From the NCBI RefSeq assembly GCF_021917145.1, contig NC_061061.1, positions 12,324,889 through 12,388,888 of the forward strand: a DNA stretch of 64,000 bases, read 5' to 3'. The notes beneath the pieces are model-generated. The model did no database searches. It saw only the letters and a program-made list of their open reading frames with translations, and was not told the DNA's origin. Made by a program: the position numbers and the translations under genes. Below, piece after piece: positions 26,554-37,039 of this stretch. Source of the stretch: Hypomesus transpacificus (Eukaryota; Chordata; Actinopteri; Osmeriformes; Osmeridae). Each line of letters opens with the position of its first letter. Positions within the stretch are counted from its first letter, which is position 1.

Positions 26554-27610
26554 AGGCCTGTTCCATAAAGCGAGTTTACCGAATAAGCCAGACTTAAGTC
26601 AGTTAGTCAGACTCATTTCTAGTTAATTCGGTTCCATAAAGCTAGCTCAACGTAGTTCGAACTCGGTTACTATGGCAACTTAGGCTGCAAAACTAGTCTG
26701 GTCAGGGTCAGACTAACTGTCAGGCTTAGCGTGACTTGGTGCTTAACCAGACGTCCCTGTAACACTGACCCAACGGGAAGACGATGATTTACCAAGTATA
26801 TTCTAATTTTCTAATTCTCATCAGTTCAATATGTTCAACATTGATAGAAAATCAACTTAAATAGCCTACATAGGTTACAACATTAGCCTATGCATTAAAT
26901 AATGATGAACATGCTTTGATAGGCTACACACCATAGCCGTTAATGAATGGATGTTAGTTTGTGATTTCAAATGTTTAGGCATCAGGCATAGGCCTATATC
27001 TCAATCTAAATTATCCAAGTATAATTATCATAGCAATATAATTGTTAACAGTAACCTACAATTGCAAAATGAACCTAAATCCGCCCTCCATGTCCCCGAC
27101 ACAAAAACCATGTTAAAAAGTTAGGCTACTGGATGTATTGATTAATAGTAGGCTATTTATTTTTAAACAATGTCAAAAAAGCCATTAGCCATATTATTTT
27201 TTAATCAACGAAGTAAAGGTCTAAAAAGGTACTCGACCTACGTAGCCTATCGTTCACAACCTCAATCATGGCGTGTCTTTTTTTTTTTGATTGAAGCGGG
27301 GGATGAGGGAGCTGTTATTGTACACGATTTAAAGGGAACGTTCTTTCTGGAAGAAGTCACGTGGCCGTGTGCATTGCTTTTGCCGTGGTGGATTGTATGA
27401 TCCATGTTTTACCTCTCGGGCTGCTTAAGAATAGGGTGCATGCGCAATTAGCTTGACTACTTAAATCTGACTTGAATTAGTAGGACTGCGTGAGCTGAAA
27501 TTGGCCTTTATGGAACCGCTTTAGCCCCGCTTGACTAATTAAACTTATTCAAGTCTGGTTTAGGACTTTAAGTCCAGCTTTTTTGAGCGGTCTTTATGGA
27601 ATAGGCCCCT
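26554..27610. mobile_element. Fold-back DNA-transposon-like element, about 1.06 kb
   Basis: The left end AGGCCTGTTCCATAAAGCGA is mirrored by the right end (AGGGGCCTATTCCATAAAGA on the minus strand). A second inner motif, GGTTCCATAAAG, is also mirrored, with scattered AGTCAGACT-like motifs between. No transposase frame is evident, so it looks non-autonomous. The superfamily is not determined. Confidence 0.65.
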
Positions 27611-28047
27611 GTTCATTGTGATTGTTCTGTGTTGTTATGTCGTGTTATGTCGTGTTATGCCAGGTTGCTTTCCGTTGTCTTGTCCCAACTAACACTGGTA
27701 GATTTAAAGGGGTGATTGCCCCTGAAGCACATGTATACAGAACTGAACTAAAACTACAACAATGTGCCAAACTTATACAATCATAACAATACCAACAAAC
27801 ATCATATCTGACTTGGCACTTTCTCCTGACGCACACATGACTACTCAAGGAAGTGTTCACAACTCTATTGCACTATTGTACTTCACTTGTCTTAGGTTAG
27901 TATAGGTTTATAAGGTTAGTATAGATATTATGTGTATTATATGTATTTAGAGGCTTAGTATACTGTATTGAATATGGTATATTATTGTATATTGGGAGGT
28001 TTACTATATTTGTGCTTATCATAGATGTAATCTATGTTCTGTGTACT

Positions 28048-28155
28048 TATATGTTATGCTAGGTTGCTTTGCATTGTCTTGTCCTAAGAATTTCAGTGCC
28101 CAGTCTGACCCTGTGTTGTTCTGTGCATCTAACAATAACATACTTGAACTTCATA
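28048..28155 (+). repeat. Dispersed repeat, pair with 32900-33012
   Basis: Shares TTGTCTTGTCC, GAATTTCAGTGCCCAGTCTG and TGTGTTGTTCTGTGCA with the copy at 32900; both end in an ACAATAA-type tail. It could be the 3' end of a LINE or a SINE; class uncertain. Confidence 0.6.
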
Positions 28156-28169
28156 TTCGTCTGCAGGGA

Positions 28170-28448
28170 GGAAGCCAGTCTCAACAGGTTAAGAGGATGG
28201 TTAGCCAGTCTCAACAGGTGAGGGGGATGGTTAGCCAGTCTCAACAGGTGAGGAGGATGGTTAACCAGTCTCAACAGGTGAGGAGGATGGTTAGCCAGTC
28301 TCAACAGGTGAGGAGGATGGTTAGCCAGTCTCAACAGGTGAGGAGGATGGTTAGCCAGTCTCAACAGGTGAGGAGGATGGTTAGCCAGTCTCAACAGGTG
28401 AGGAGGATGGCTAGCCAGTCTCAACAGGTGAGGAGGATGGTTAACCAG
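28170..28448. repeat. 30-bp minisatellite with donor-like motif
   Basis: About nine copies of a 30-bp unit, CCAGTCTCAACAGGTGAGGA plus GGATGGTTAG. Each copy contains CAGGTGAGG, a good match to a 5' splice-site consensus on the plus strand. Because 30 is a multiple of three, a frame stays open on both strands. Confidence 0.95.
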
Positions 28449-28699
28449 CTGGTGATCCAGTGCTGAGGAAAGAGGTGCATCTTGGGATGTGAGGAAGGAG
28501 GGGTACTACACATGAAGTCTTCAAACATGTACGGTTAAATAGTTCATTATATGTTGAAGATTTCCTGTTAACCACCTAGTTCCATCCATCGTTTTCTTGT
28601 TCTCATGTATGCTCCCTTAGCTTTTGATTGATAATATTTTGTAATTTCGTATATTCACATCTTTCCTCATTAGATAGAGACTCTTGTTGAGAAAGAAGC

Positions 28700-29270
28700 G
28701 CTAGCTGCCTAGCTCCGAGGCTCGTGCACGCTATCGACTAGCTGGACACGTCATACTTTAAGACAACCAGTCGCGAGCGTGAAAGCTAAGGCTTTGTAGT
28801 AGAATCAGAAAACTGGCAGAATGGGGCACAAGTCCCATCAAGAAGCAGATACATCATGTGACCTTTACAAAAATCTATGTTGTCAGTACTGTATAGTATT
28901 TCTTTCACTTGTTTTTTACAAAATGTAGAACTATGCTATGTGAAACTCACCATGTACGTTATTCTTTTTGCTTCGTGTTTTTAGTATGACTGTTTACGTA
29001 TTGTGTTGGATTAAATTAACTAAACTTGAATACCTGGTTCCGGCGTCGTTCTGGTTAGGTTTAATAAATGCATATACTGTATTTGTTGCTATTATGCTAA
29101 TGATGAGTATTGATTTATTATTAATAGACATCATTTATAAATTTTTGTCTTTGCTCCAGATAAACATGTCTACAATGCTGACAGCCCAACACATTTATCA
29201 CCATATCATCTCTCCACCAGTCTCATCTTCACTCTTGAACTAATACAGGGGTCAAGGGAGGAATGTCAGC
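28700..29270. repeat. Downstream flank of C1q copy 2, segmental duplicate
   Basis: Homologous to 24413-25100 and 34140-34750. The homology covers the 3' flanks of all three C1q genes and shows that they arose by tandem duplication of a multi-kilobase block rather than retroposition. Confidence 0.75.
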
Positions 29271-29276
29271 TTTATT
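29271..29276 (-). promoter_or_regulatory. Polyadenylation signal, C1q gene 2
   Basis: Minus-strand AATAAA 37 bases past the stop. Confidence 0.6.
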
Positions 29277-29312
29277 AAACTCTGGGTCACGAGCCTGGAC
29301 AGACAGCCTGTT

Positions 29313-30542
29313 TTACATGGGGAAGAGAAGGAAACCACTGAAGGTGTTGTAATTCCAAATGTCATCAAACAGGCCGAAGCCTGATGGAAGACGCATCATA
29401 ATCATATCTCCCTGCTCCAGTTCCAGAGTGACAGCATTTGACGCATAACTCCATAGACCGTTATTAAGGATATGGATGACCATGATCTTGTGGTCGTTCT
29501 TCAACATTTGAACTCCTGCCTTCGTTTTGGAACGACGGCCGTCCGCGGCAGTAAACCTGAAGTAGTACACTCCTCTCACTGGTGCTGTGAACGCACCTGA
29601 AGAGGGGCAGGAGCAAAACATTTAGTTTCACTGTGATTGAAATGTTGACTGATGAGTAGAGACCCCCAGTGTTGGAGCTACTCTGATGTCAAGGTGTGTG
29701 CTCTAGGTGAGCATATCCAGAACTGTACCTGTTACTGGGCTGTAGGCGTTGCCTATGTTGGTGAAGACTTTGCTATAGACCAGTGATGTGTCAGTGTTGA
29801 AGGGCCCAACATTTCCTGAATCAGTTAGACCCACGGAGAATGCCACCTTTGGTCTGCCTGTTAATAACATGTAGAGATGCTGAATATGATAGCCAGGTAG
29901 TGCAGCATTATATTGGTGTGGGAAGAACAGTCTGTATTTACCCTCATTCTCTGCCTTCAGTTCTTCCACGTGATGTTCACTGAGACTTAGTCTGGCTTCC
30001 AGGGCTACGCATACAGAATGAAGCATGAATAAATGTATGAGTCTACAACATTTATTTCCATTATTGTCTCAAAACTATGTTCACCATTACCTGAGTTCTC
30101 TGTTACAAACATGTAACAGAAAGTAAAATGTCAATAAATATATACATATGTATATAAAGAAAAGGTACAAGGCACATAAATCCTTATACAGGTTTAGATG
30201 TTTTTCTTAAAACCTTCTTGTTCTTGATTTATCATGACCAGTAGTGATTTTGTCATATCTAGTAACACATGATACAGTAACGCAATCAGGTCAAATATTA
30301 CCTGCGTTGTCTCTTCTCATCTCTTCCACCTGACTCTGGGTGACTCTCAGCTCAACCTTCTGTTCCACCACCATGTCTCTCAGAGCCCTCAGTTCAGTCA
30401 GGATGGCACAATCGCTCCCATGGCCTCCTGGTTGTGGTTCACCCAGACTGTTCATGGTGTCGTTCTCTTGGCCCCCTGTGCCGTCTCCCTGGGCCCGTGT
30501 CACAGACAGACAGAGCAGCAGAACCACAGTATCAATCTTCAT
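29313..30542 (-). CDS. Secreted C1q-domain protein, cluster copy 2 (one coiled-coil exon)
   Basis: Four exons, minus strand: 30302-30542, 29942-30004, 29729-29857, 29313-29596, giving 238 aa with consistent phase-1 junctions. Start chosen at [14 protein letters not shown] because it aligns with the other copies and gives a proper signal peptide; an in-frame ATG 30 nt upstream exists. The 63-bp second exon encodes a coiled-coil segment (ALEARLSLSEHHVEELKAEN), followed by an 84-bp intron and a C1q domain ([56 protein letters not shown]). In the first intron a broken remnant of the other coiled-coil exon (GAGTTCTCTG, near 30093) matches copy 3. Role inferred as a secreted trimeric C1q-like protein; nearest named relative not determined. 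Confidence 0.9.
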
Positions 30543-30587
30543 CCTGAAGGGTAGTAGAGTGTTGTCACCCACCGCGTTCAGTCCCTG

Positions 30588-30595
30588 TTTTTATA
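30588..30595 (-). promoter_or_regulatory. TATA box of C1q copy 2
   Basis: TATAAAAA on the minus strand 46 bp upstream of the chosen ATG. Confidence 0.7.
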
Positions 30596-30689
30596 TGCAT
30601 CCAGGTTGGTCACACACCTGAGAACCCAAACACCAGGAAATTAGAAGAAATAGGTAAAACCCAGGACCTTCAGAGGAGTTAAATATTAA

Positions 30690-31050
30690 ATGTGTTGCGG
30701 CTCAGGCCAAGACCCATGCAGACAGCAGAGGCAGGTATAACAGGTAACGGTATTTATTAATCCAAATCGACAGGCTGACTCAGGTGATAGACAGGCCAGG
30801 TTCAGTACACAGTGGAGTCTTGATAAGGCACAGACAGACTGCAGGCTGAATCAGGTGATGGACAGATAAGGTTCGGTACACGGATACAGATACTGAGAAC
30901 GCTGAGAGAAACCGGCTGAGACGACGCGGGAAACACACAAGATGAACTGGCAACCAGAACAGGGAGAGAGAGAGGTTAAATACACAAGGAAATCAGAACA
31001 ATAGGGAGCCTCTGGAGTGGGGGGGGGGGGGGGGCAGGTAGCACAGGTGA
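30690..31050. mobile_element. Possible interspersed repeat fragment (LTR-type?)
   Basis: Contains GGTAACGGTATTTATTAATC, repeated AGGCTGA(C/A)TCAGGTGAT motifs and a G homopolymer (31019-31035). The style recalls terminal regions of fish retroelements; the class is a guess and no coding part was seen. Confidence 0.3.
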
Positions 31051-31059
31051 AGGAGAATT

Positions 31060-32150
31060 GAGGGGAACTTCTACAGTCATGTCTGAGCTGTCATACAAGG
31101 TCAGCAATAGGCCTGTGTTAGGGGGATCTTCTTTGTGTAAAAAAAAACATGAGCCTCTTATTTTAATTAAAAGATACAGACTTTTAACACTACCGGTGTG
31201 TGGACACCCAACATGGGCCTGTACAAGTCCAAATGTACGTAAGGTCAAAGGTGCCAAAACAGTACAGTATTTGAAAACAGAAACCCCAGAACAATGAACC
31301 AATTGGATGATCAAGTGTAGAATCTGTCACCAACTGTAAGTGCCAATAGCAAAATATCACAATATAATGGTGAGAAAATGTATAAGGGAAATGTCCGGAG
31401 AAAACAGACCAGTCTGCTTCCGGGAACACACTCACACACATCAAACTCTGATTCGCCGTTTTTAGACTTAATAAAAATTCACCCTTCAAGACTTAGAATA
31501 ATTTCCGACTTTAATACTTACAATATTTAACACTACAGGAGAACTTACAAAGTTTTACCTGACAACACCACACATACATACATACACATCACACACTCCC
31601 CCCACACACTTACACACACATACACACGCACACCAAACACACATACAGAGCACGCACACACAGCAGATAGAGCCTATAACAAGTGATAATGAAATAACTC
31701 ATCCAGTATCACTAGTAAATGTGGGTGTGAATATGTCAATGTATGATGTCATGAACTCAAACTTCCTTGTAATGACATGAGGAAATGTCAAAATACCCTC
31801 TAACCCTCCTGCATCCACGCTTCTTTCTTTTTCTGTCTCTTTTCTACCTCTTACATTCTCTCGCTCTCAGCCCCACGCACCTCCACACCCCTCCAAGCCA
31901 CCCTGAGTTAACTGGCCCAGAGTCAGGACAAACTGCCCTGGACAACTGGAAGGAGGGAGAAAAGGAGGGAAATCATAAGAAGAGTGAAGAAAATACAAAA
32001 ACACACAAGCCAGAAAACAGAGGGGAAAGGTACAAACTCCAGACAATTTATATTTAAAAAAGACTTCATTGATTATTATTATTTTATTTAAAAAAAAATG
32101 TTTAACTGAGAATACAAAAAAATCACAACCATGATTCTATCCCGTGTTTC
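31060..32150. other. Spacer upstream of leng9-like exons
   Basis: Sequence at 31660-31790 is homologous to 37420-37550 (upstream flanks of C1q copies 2 and 3), extending the segmental duplication. A possible leng9 exon lies near 31900-32025 (Lys/Glu-rich frame ending at a GT), but its phase does not fit the next exon, so it is not called. Confidence 0.4.
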
Positions 32151-34003
32151 AAGGTCCAAGTAAAAAGCCTGGCATGCGCAAAGCAGAAGAGGTAATCTCC
32201 CGCATCCTGTGGACCCGATCTTAGAGGAGGTGGACTTTGTGGTGGGGTACATGTGTAGCCGGTGTGAACTGGTGAAACTCACTCCTCAGGTATGTAATGG
32301 GCCACCCGCGTCAATGAATAGCTAGCTTTTCTTTGGCGTAGCTGGTAGTGGTCGCACTTGGCAAGTCAGAGGTGGTGAGTTTGACTCCTGGTCGGTGCGG
32401 CCAGATACCTCTGACGGAGTTTACTTGCAAGACCACGTCCGTTACACATGGATCGCTTCCTAGGAGTCCTGGAGCGCCCCTTCTCCCAGTTCAACTGGGA
32501 CGCCGACCCATGTGACTGTGACTACACCACTGAGCTGGCCCTGCCCCAACACATGATACAGTACTTCACCCACAGAGGGCGCCGTGTCTGGGACCGCAAC
32601 ACCAGGACGGACAGAGTGTTCTGTTCTACTGGGAACCCTCTGGCGCCCCCCTTTGGAGGGGAGGAGGAAGTGACGGGTAAGAGTGTGGGTGAGGTTGTTA
32701 AAAAGCACTTTGAAACAATCAAAATTTTGTTTTCAAAAATCATCATTTGTAAGTAAACAATGTAGACATTATTTTTAGACTGCTTTGTCTGAGAGACATG
32801 GAGGTGTGTGGCAATGTATCATCGTGGAGGAGGAAGTTTATTATATTTCTGCTTATCATAGGTGTAATTTATGTTCTGTAATTTATGTTCCGAGTACTTA
32901 TATGTTATGTTATGCCAGGTTTCTTTGCGTTGTCTTGTCCCCCAGAATTTCAGTGCCCAGTCTGACTTTGTGTTGTTCTGTGCACCTGACAATAAAATAT
33001 TTGACGTTGAACTTGTCAGTGTATTGCTTGTTTTTTTGTGTTTTGGCCACTAGAGGTCCTCAAACCCGGCTTGCTCAGCTCTGATTTAGTAATTAGGTTC
33101 ACCTTGGCCTCGTTCTGTTAGGGGTATTTAGGGGACTCAGTCTAATGCCACCTTGCTTGTTGTTTAAGTTTTGCTGATGCCGGTTGCCTATGTCGTTCTA
33201 GGTTTTTGCTACTTTTGTTAATCTTACTTTTGCCAAGCCGATTAAAAGACCTTCAGCCTCTTCAGTTCCAAGTGCGTCTCACTTTTGGGTTCACCCTCCA
33301 CTCGTGGTTCCAGATCCAAGTTGAGGTCCGGCCCCGACAGAACTTGTGTATGTGCTTTACATGTCTCGGACTCCAGCCTGTCCCTCTGGAGCAGAGAGAA
33401 GAGAGGAGTGGGCGTCGACCCCCCCCCAAACGCAAGCCCACCCACTTCATCACCTTCAGAGCCAACACCCCCTCTATCCTCTCCTCCTTTCAACGCCTTC
33501 AGGAGGAGCTGGTGGCCCTCCTCCCCTCCTCCACCCCCTACTGGGTGCCCCCCTCCAGCCTCCACGTCACCCTGTGCCTCCTGGTGTTGCCCGGCCCGGC
33601 CGAGGTCACCGCTGCCGTGGAGATCCTCCGTCGGTTCGCCCACCTGGACCGCAACCCCCCCGTGGCTCTGACCTTCCCCCTGAAACTGAAGCACTTCAAT
33701 GGGAAGGTGCTCTACTTGAGCCCCCAGCCTCAGCTGCACCTCCAGCAGCTCAACAGCGGCCTGCAGGAGGCCTACATGGAGCGGGGCTGGCTGCACAGGG
33801 ACTCCTACAGCCCTCGCTACCACCTCACCCTGGCTAAGGTGAACTGGCCGGAGCGAGAGAGGCTGTTTGAAGGGGTGGGGGACCTGAGGGCTGGGAAGGG
33901 GTTGAGTTTTGGACGTTTGCCAGTGAACAGGCTGCACCTGTGTGGCATGGGCATGACCGAGGATGGGTTTTATGACACGGTGTGCACGGTCACTCTTCGC
34001 TGA
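32151..34003 (+). CDS. leng9: leng9-like gene with interrupted coding exon
   Basis: Similar to leukocyte receptor cluster member 9, a protein with an AKAP7-type 2H phosphoesterase (2'-5' RNA ligase-like) domain. The 5' exon (about 32151-32676) encodes KPGMRKAEEVISRILW and then, one frame over, a segment ending VDFVVGYM. A 193-bp insertion follows, then MDRFLGVLERPFSQFNWDAD to HRGRRVWDRNTRTDR. The 3' exon (about 33370-34003) encodes THFITFRANTPSI and both H-x-T motifs of the 2H fold (LHVTLCL, YHLTLAK), ending at a clean stop. The first part is out of frame by one missing G at TGTGGACCCG (about 32210), possibly a base-call error. N-terminal exons (CCCH finger in mammals) were not found. Probably a damaged or decaying copy, though the 2H exon is intact. 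Confidence 0.7.
32254..32446 (+). mobile_element. 193-bp element inserted in leng9 coding exon
   Basis: Starts TGTAGCCGGTGTGAACTGG and ends CGTCCGTTACA. CATG occurs on both sides (32250-32253 and 32447-32450), consistent with a 4-bp target duplication. TG...CA ends suggest a solo-LTR-like or TRIM-like fossil, while an internal tRNA-like stretch (TAGCTGGTAGTGG, GAGTTTGACTCC) suggests a SINE; the class is unresolved. Near-identical flanks suggest a fairly young insertion. Confidence 0.7.
32900..33012 (+). repeat. Dispersed repeat, copy of 28048 element
   Basis: Same CCCAGTCTGAC / TGTGTTGTTCTGTGCACC core, ending in GACAATAAAATATTTGA. In the leng9-like intron. Confidence 0.6.
33060..33345 (+). 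mobile_element. Possible LTR-retroelement fragment
   Basis: Text such as GTGCGTCTCACTTTTGGGTT and GGTCCGGCCCCGACAGAA recalls boundary regions of fish LTR elements. Fragmentary, with no coding part seen; low confidence. In the intron before the last leng9-like exon. Confidence 0.3.
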
Positions 34004-34139
34004 GGAACAGGTGGGTGGGTTTGTGTCGGCTTGTGTGTATGTCAGCTTTTGTGTGTGTCGGCTTGTGTGCGTGCATAGTGGGTGTTTGGCTCTATAATTC
34101 TTGTACTTTGCACAGACAAAATACACGTACGTCTCCATC

Positions 34140-34750
34140 CTCTCAACTAGCTGGACACGTCATACTTTAAGACAACTTGTCGCAAAAGTGAAAGCTAAGG
34201 CTTTGCAGTAGAATCAGAAAACTGGCAAAATGGGGTACAAGTCCCATCAAGAAGCAGATGATCATGGAAACTTAACAAAAATCAATCAGTACTGTATAGT
34301 ATTCCTTTCACTTGGCTTTTAGAAACTATTCTAGATGGAACTCACCACATACGTTGTTTTTTTGGCTCTGTGTTTTTAGTATGACTGCCTACGTATTGTT
34401 TTGGATTACAGTAAAAGAACTTTAAACTTGAATACCTGGTTCCATCATTGTTCTGGTTTGGCAAAGCAAGCTAAGTTTTATATATACATATATATGTTAT
34501 TATTATGATGATGAGTGTTGCTTTATTATTACTATCTTATTGTTAATGTTGATGCCATCATTGTGGTGTTAACTGACACGCTGCAGAACCATATATCAAT
34601 ATTGTGTTTATCAGACATCATTTATAAATCTTCGTCTTTGCTCCAGATAAACATGTCAACAATGCTGACAGCCCACAAATTTATCACCATATCATCTCTC
34701 CACCAGTCTTATCTTCACTCTTGAACTAATACCGGGGGCAAGGGAGGAAT
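34140..34750. repeat. Downstream flank of C1q copy 3, segmental duplicate
   Basis: Begins about 140 bp after the leng9-like stop with ACTAGCTGGACACGTCATAC, homologous to 28738 onward. Confidence 0.75.
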
Positions 34751-34756
34751 ATCAGC

Positions 34757-34762
34757 TTTATT
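34757..34762 (-). promoter_or_regulatory. Polyadenylation signal, C1q gene 3
   Basis: Minus-strand AATAAA 23 bases past the stop. Confidence 0.6.
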
Positions 34763-34784
34763 AAACTTGAGCCTGGGCAGTGTT

Positions 34785-36965
34785 TTACATGGGGAAGAGA
34801 AGGAAACCACTGAAGGTGTTGAGATTATTAGAATGATCATTCAGGCTGTAACCTGATGGAAGACGCATCATAATCATATCTCCCTGCTCCAGCTCTAGAG
34901 TAACAGCATTTCCCACATATTTCCGTTGATTGTCGTTGTAGGAGACATAATTGAACATGATATGGACGTCGTTCTTGTACATTTGAACTCCCAGTCTTCC
35001 AGAACTACGGTAGTCACTGGCAGTAAACCTGAAGTAGTACACTCCTCTCACTGGTGCTGTGAACATACCTGAAGAGGGGCAGGAAAAAAAGGAAAAAACA
35101 ACATTTAGTTTCACTGTGATTGAAATGTTGACTAATGAAGGTGAGCATATCCAGAACTGTACCTGTTACTGGGCTGTAGGCGTTGCCTATGTTGGTGAAG
35201 ACTTTGCTATAGACCAGTGATGTGTCAGTGTTGAAGGGCCCAGCATCTCCTGAATCAGTTAGACCCACGGAGAATGCCACCTTTGGTCTGCCTGTTAATA
35301 ACATGTAGAGATGCTGAATATGATAGTCAAGTAATGCAGCATTATATTGGTGTGGGAAGAACAGTCTGTATTTACCCTCATTCTCTGCCTTCAGTTCTTC
35401 CACGTGGTGTTCACTGAGACTTAGTCTAGCTTCCAGGGCTACTCATACAGAATGAAGCATGAATTAATGTACGATTCTACAACATTTATTTCCATTATCG
35501 TCAAAAAAAATATGTTCACCATTACCTGAGTTCTCTGTGTGTAGATCTTTGACCTCTCCTTCACTGGCTGCCAGCCTGGCCTTCAGGGTGACAAGATCTG
35601 CAACCTGGGCTTAAAGGTCAAACATGTAACAAAAAGTAGAATGTATATCTTCATAAATATACATAAAGAAAAGGTACAGTACATATAAATCCATGTACAA
35701 GAAGGTCAAAGATCATAAATATCATACATTTATATTTACATATATATAGAAATGTTGAATATGATAACCAGGTAGTGCAGCAGTATATTGGTGTGGGAAG
35801 AACAGTCTGTATTTACCCTCATTCTCTGCCTTCAGTTCTTCCACGTGGTGTTCACTGAGACTTACTCTGACTTCCAGGGCTATGCATACAAAATGAAGCA
35901 TGAATTACAGCCTTAAATAACAGTATCCTGATTCAAATAATGCTTTGAAATGCTGTAAGATTCATCCCATTATCGTCTCAAAACTATAGTCACCATTACC
36001 TGAGTTCTCTGTGTGTAGATCGTTGACCTCTCCTTCACTGGCCGCCAGCCTGGCCTTCAGGGTGACAAGATCTGCAGCCTGGGCTTAAAGGTCAAAGATC
36101 ATAATTTAAGAAATCAATAAATCATTTTTTGATGAAGAGGGTCAGTGTACATTCATGAACATTCATAGGGAGTCAGGTGGCTGAGTCAGGTGGCTGAGTC
36201 AGGTGGCTGAGTCAGGTGGCTGAGTCAGGTGGCTGAGTCAGGTGGCTGAGCATCGGGCTAGTAATCTGAAGGTTGCCAGTTCGATTCCCGTTCGATTCCA
36301 CATGACGTTGTGTCCTTGGGCAAGGCACTTCACCCTACTTGCCTCGGGGAGAATGTCCCTGTCCTTACTGTAAATCGCTCTGGACAAGAGCGTCTGCTAA
36401 ATGACTAAATGTATTTAATTTAACATTAAAATGTAAATGCACCCAATTATAGCCAAAAGGCTAGTTTCCATTGGCAGTCCCCCTGCCAGATTGAAAAAAG
36501 GCTATACAACCTAAAAGAAAGGCATAAAGTGAAAATGGTACAATGCATATGAATCCATGTACAAAGACAGGATTAACTCTTTTTAAAACCACCTTCTTCT
36601 TGATTTATCATGTCATAGCTAGTAATGCATGACACAGTAACGCAAACAGGTCAAATATTACCTGCGTTGTCTTTTCTCATCTCTTCCACGTGACTCTGGG
36701 TGACTGACAGCTGGTCCTTGTAGTCCGATAGCTGGTCCTTGTAGAACTGTAACTGAGTCTGGGTGACTCTCAGCTCAACCCTCTGTTCCACCACCATGTC
36801 TCTCAGAGCCCTCAGTTCAGTCAGGATGGCACCATTGCTCACGCTGCCTCCTGTTTGTGGTTCACCCAGACTGTTCTTGGTGTCGTTCTCTGGGCCCCCT
36901 GTGCGGTCTCCCTGGGCCCGTGTCACAGACAGACAGAGCAGCAGAACCACAGTATCTATCTTCAT
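34785..36965 (-). CDS. Secreted C1q-domain protein, cluster copy 3 (four coiled-coil exons)
   Basis: Seven exons, minus strand: 36662-36965, 36000-36083, 35817-35879, 35526-35609, 35376-35438, 35163-35291, 34785-35068. All internal junctions are phase 1 and sum to 336 aa. Signal peptide [17 protein letters not shown]. Exon 1 is 63 bp longer than in the other copies (adds a FYKDQLSDYKDQLSVTQ repeat). Two exon types alternate twice: 84 bp (AQAADLVTLKARLAASEGEV) and 63 bp (ALEVRVSLSEHHVEELKAEN). Both are heptad-rich, so the protein should have a long trimeric stalk before the C1q head ([40 protein letters not shown]). The 84-bp exons use an AAG acceptor with a poor pyrimidine tract, so their use may be variable. 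Confidence 0.88.
36168..36436 (+). mobile_element. tRNA-derived SINE with expanded A-box region
   Basis: Same family as 23153, but the head contains six tandem copies of a 14-bp unit GAGTCAGGTGGCTG spanning the A-box. The B-box side (CCAGTTCGATTCCC) and the tail (CTGGACAAGAGCGTCTGCTA) are intact. In intron 1 of C1q copy 3. Confidence 0.88.
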
Positions 36966-37010
36966 CCTGAAGGGTAGTAGAGTGTTGTCACTCTCCGTGT
37001 TCAGTTCCTG

Positions 37011-37018
37011 TTTTTATA
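37011..37018 (-). promoter_or_regulatory. TATA box of C1q copy 3
   Basis: TATAAAAA on the minus strand 46 bp upstream of the ATG. Confidence 0.7.
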
Positions 37019-37039
37019 TGCATCCAGGTTGGTCACACA

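Noticed and set aside
28041-28466. Open frames on both strands over the 30-bp array
   Set aside because: Unit length is a multiple of three; no homology or gene context.
31785-32057. Candidate upstream leng9 exon (Lys/Glu-rich)
   Set aside because: Its donor leaves phase 2, whereas the next exon needs phase 1; no homology beyond composition.
33242-34138. 298-aa minus-strand frame opposite the leng9-like exon
   Set aside because: Shadow of the GC-rich plus-strand exon, which carries the conserved 2H motifs.
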